This document shows, piece by piece, positions 5,635-5,795 of a stretch of 5,795 nucleotides of DNA; position 1 is the first letter of the stretch; each line of letters begins with the position of its first letter. The notes under the pieces were generated by a model. That model was not told the DNA's origin and searched no databases. It saw nothing but the letters and a program-made list of their open reading frames with translations. Source of the DNA: an uncultured Parvimonas sp. (GTDB lineage Bacteria > Bacillota > Clostridia > Tissierellales > Peptoniphilaceae); NCBI GenBank assembly GCA_902470455.1, contig CABRGI010000056.1, positions 1 to 5,795 on the forward strand. Direction: 5' to 3'. A program made the position numbers and the translations under genes.

Positions 5635-5795
5635 TAGTTTTTTACAAAAAATTTAAAATTTTTTATAAAAATTTTAAAATATTAAACAATAATAACCATA
5701 AGAGATTATCAAATTCTATTATAAGAATTTCTAATTATAACTCATTTATCTATTAGAATAATTAATTAAATATATTTGATAAAAATATTGCAAAA
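5635..5795. other. AT-rich intergenic DNA with no gene
   Basis: No reading frame with a ribosome site is visible on either strand. It contains a rightward promoter-like pair, TTTACA (5641-5646) and TATAAA (5664-5669) with 17-bp spacing. It also holds a third GTTTAATAT core (5687-5679, minus strand) and an inverted repeat with 7-bp arms, AAATTCT and AGAATTT (5711-5730). In DNA this AT-rich such matches are expected by chance, so none is called as functional. A rightward gene beyond the edge could use this region. Confidence 0.4.

Noticed and set aside
1..5795. CRISPR array, insertion sequence, rRNA or riboswitch
   Set aside because: No regularly spaced repeats, transposase frame, terminal inverted repeats, rRNA segments or recognisable aptamer core were seen; the pot leader is only about 58 nt.

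Overview
The window comes from a very AT-rich, low-GC Gram-positive bacterium. The signs are strong AGGAGG-type ribosome sites, sigma-A-like promoters, a PotD that is a lipoprotein with a lipobox, and a potABCD operon led by an XRE-cupin regulator. An anaerobic Firmicute of the Clostridia/Tissierellia type (a Peptoniphilaceae-like relative) fits, but the genus cannot be fixed from the sequence alone.

Layout, left to right. (1) At positions 1-54 the first 18 codons of a leftward gene run off the edge. It has its own promoter and ribosome site. (2) Between it and the next gene lie two well-formed back-to-back promoters (86-114 leftward, 126-154 rightward). (3) At 184-1204 (+) is an M42-family metallo-aminopeptidase gene broken in two by a short deletion near position 600. 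(4) At 1205-1319 is a convergent intergenic region. It holds a 14-bp-stem terminator and an unusually GC-rich folded segment. (5) From 5542 down to 1320 (-) runs one compact operon: XRE-cupin regulator, potA, potB, potC, potD. Genes overlap or abut throughout. potA carries an in-frame TAA that cuts off its last 35 codons, stop position included. (6) At 5543-5795 is the AT-rich operon control region. It has an extended -10 promoter and, just downstream, two 23-bp imperfect direct repeats at a 22-bp period that look like an operator.

How the genes work together: PotD (lipid-anchored receptor) captures spermidine and/or putrescine outside the membrane. PotB and PotC form the channel and PotA hydrolyses ATP to drive uptake. 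The regulator has a DNA-binding domain and a cupin sensor domain, so it probably senses a small ligand and controls the operon. The M42 peptidase is convergent to this operon and has no obvious link to it.

The most notable points are two lesions of different kinds in one short window (M42 indel, potA nonsense codon), the tandem repeat at the pot promoter, and the GC-rich structure between the convergent genes. I saw no wholly new system: the gene content is a known polyamine ABC importer plus a known peptidase family.
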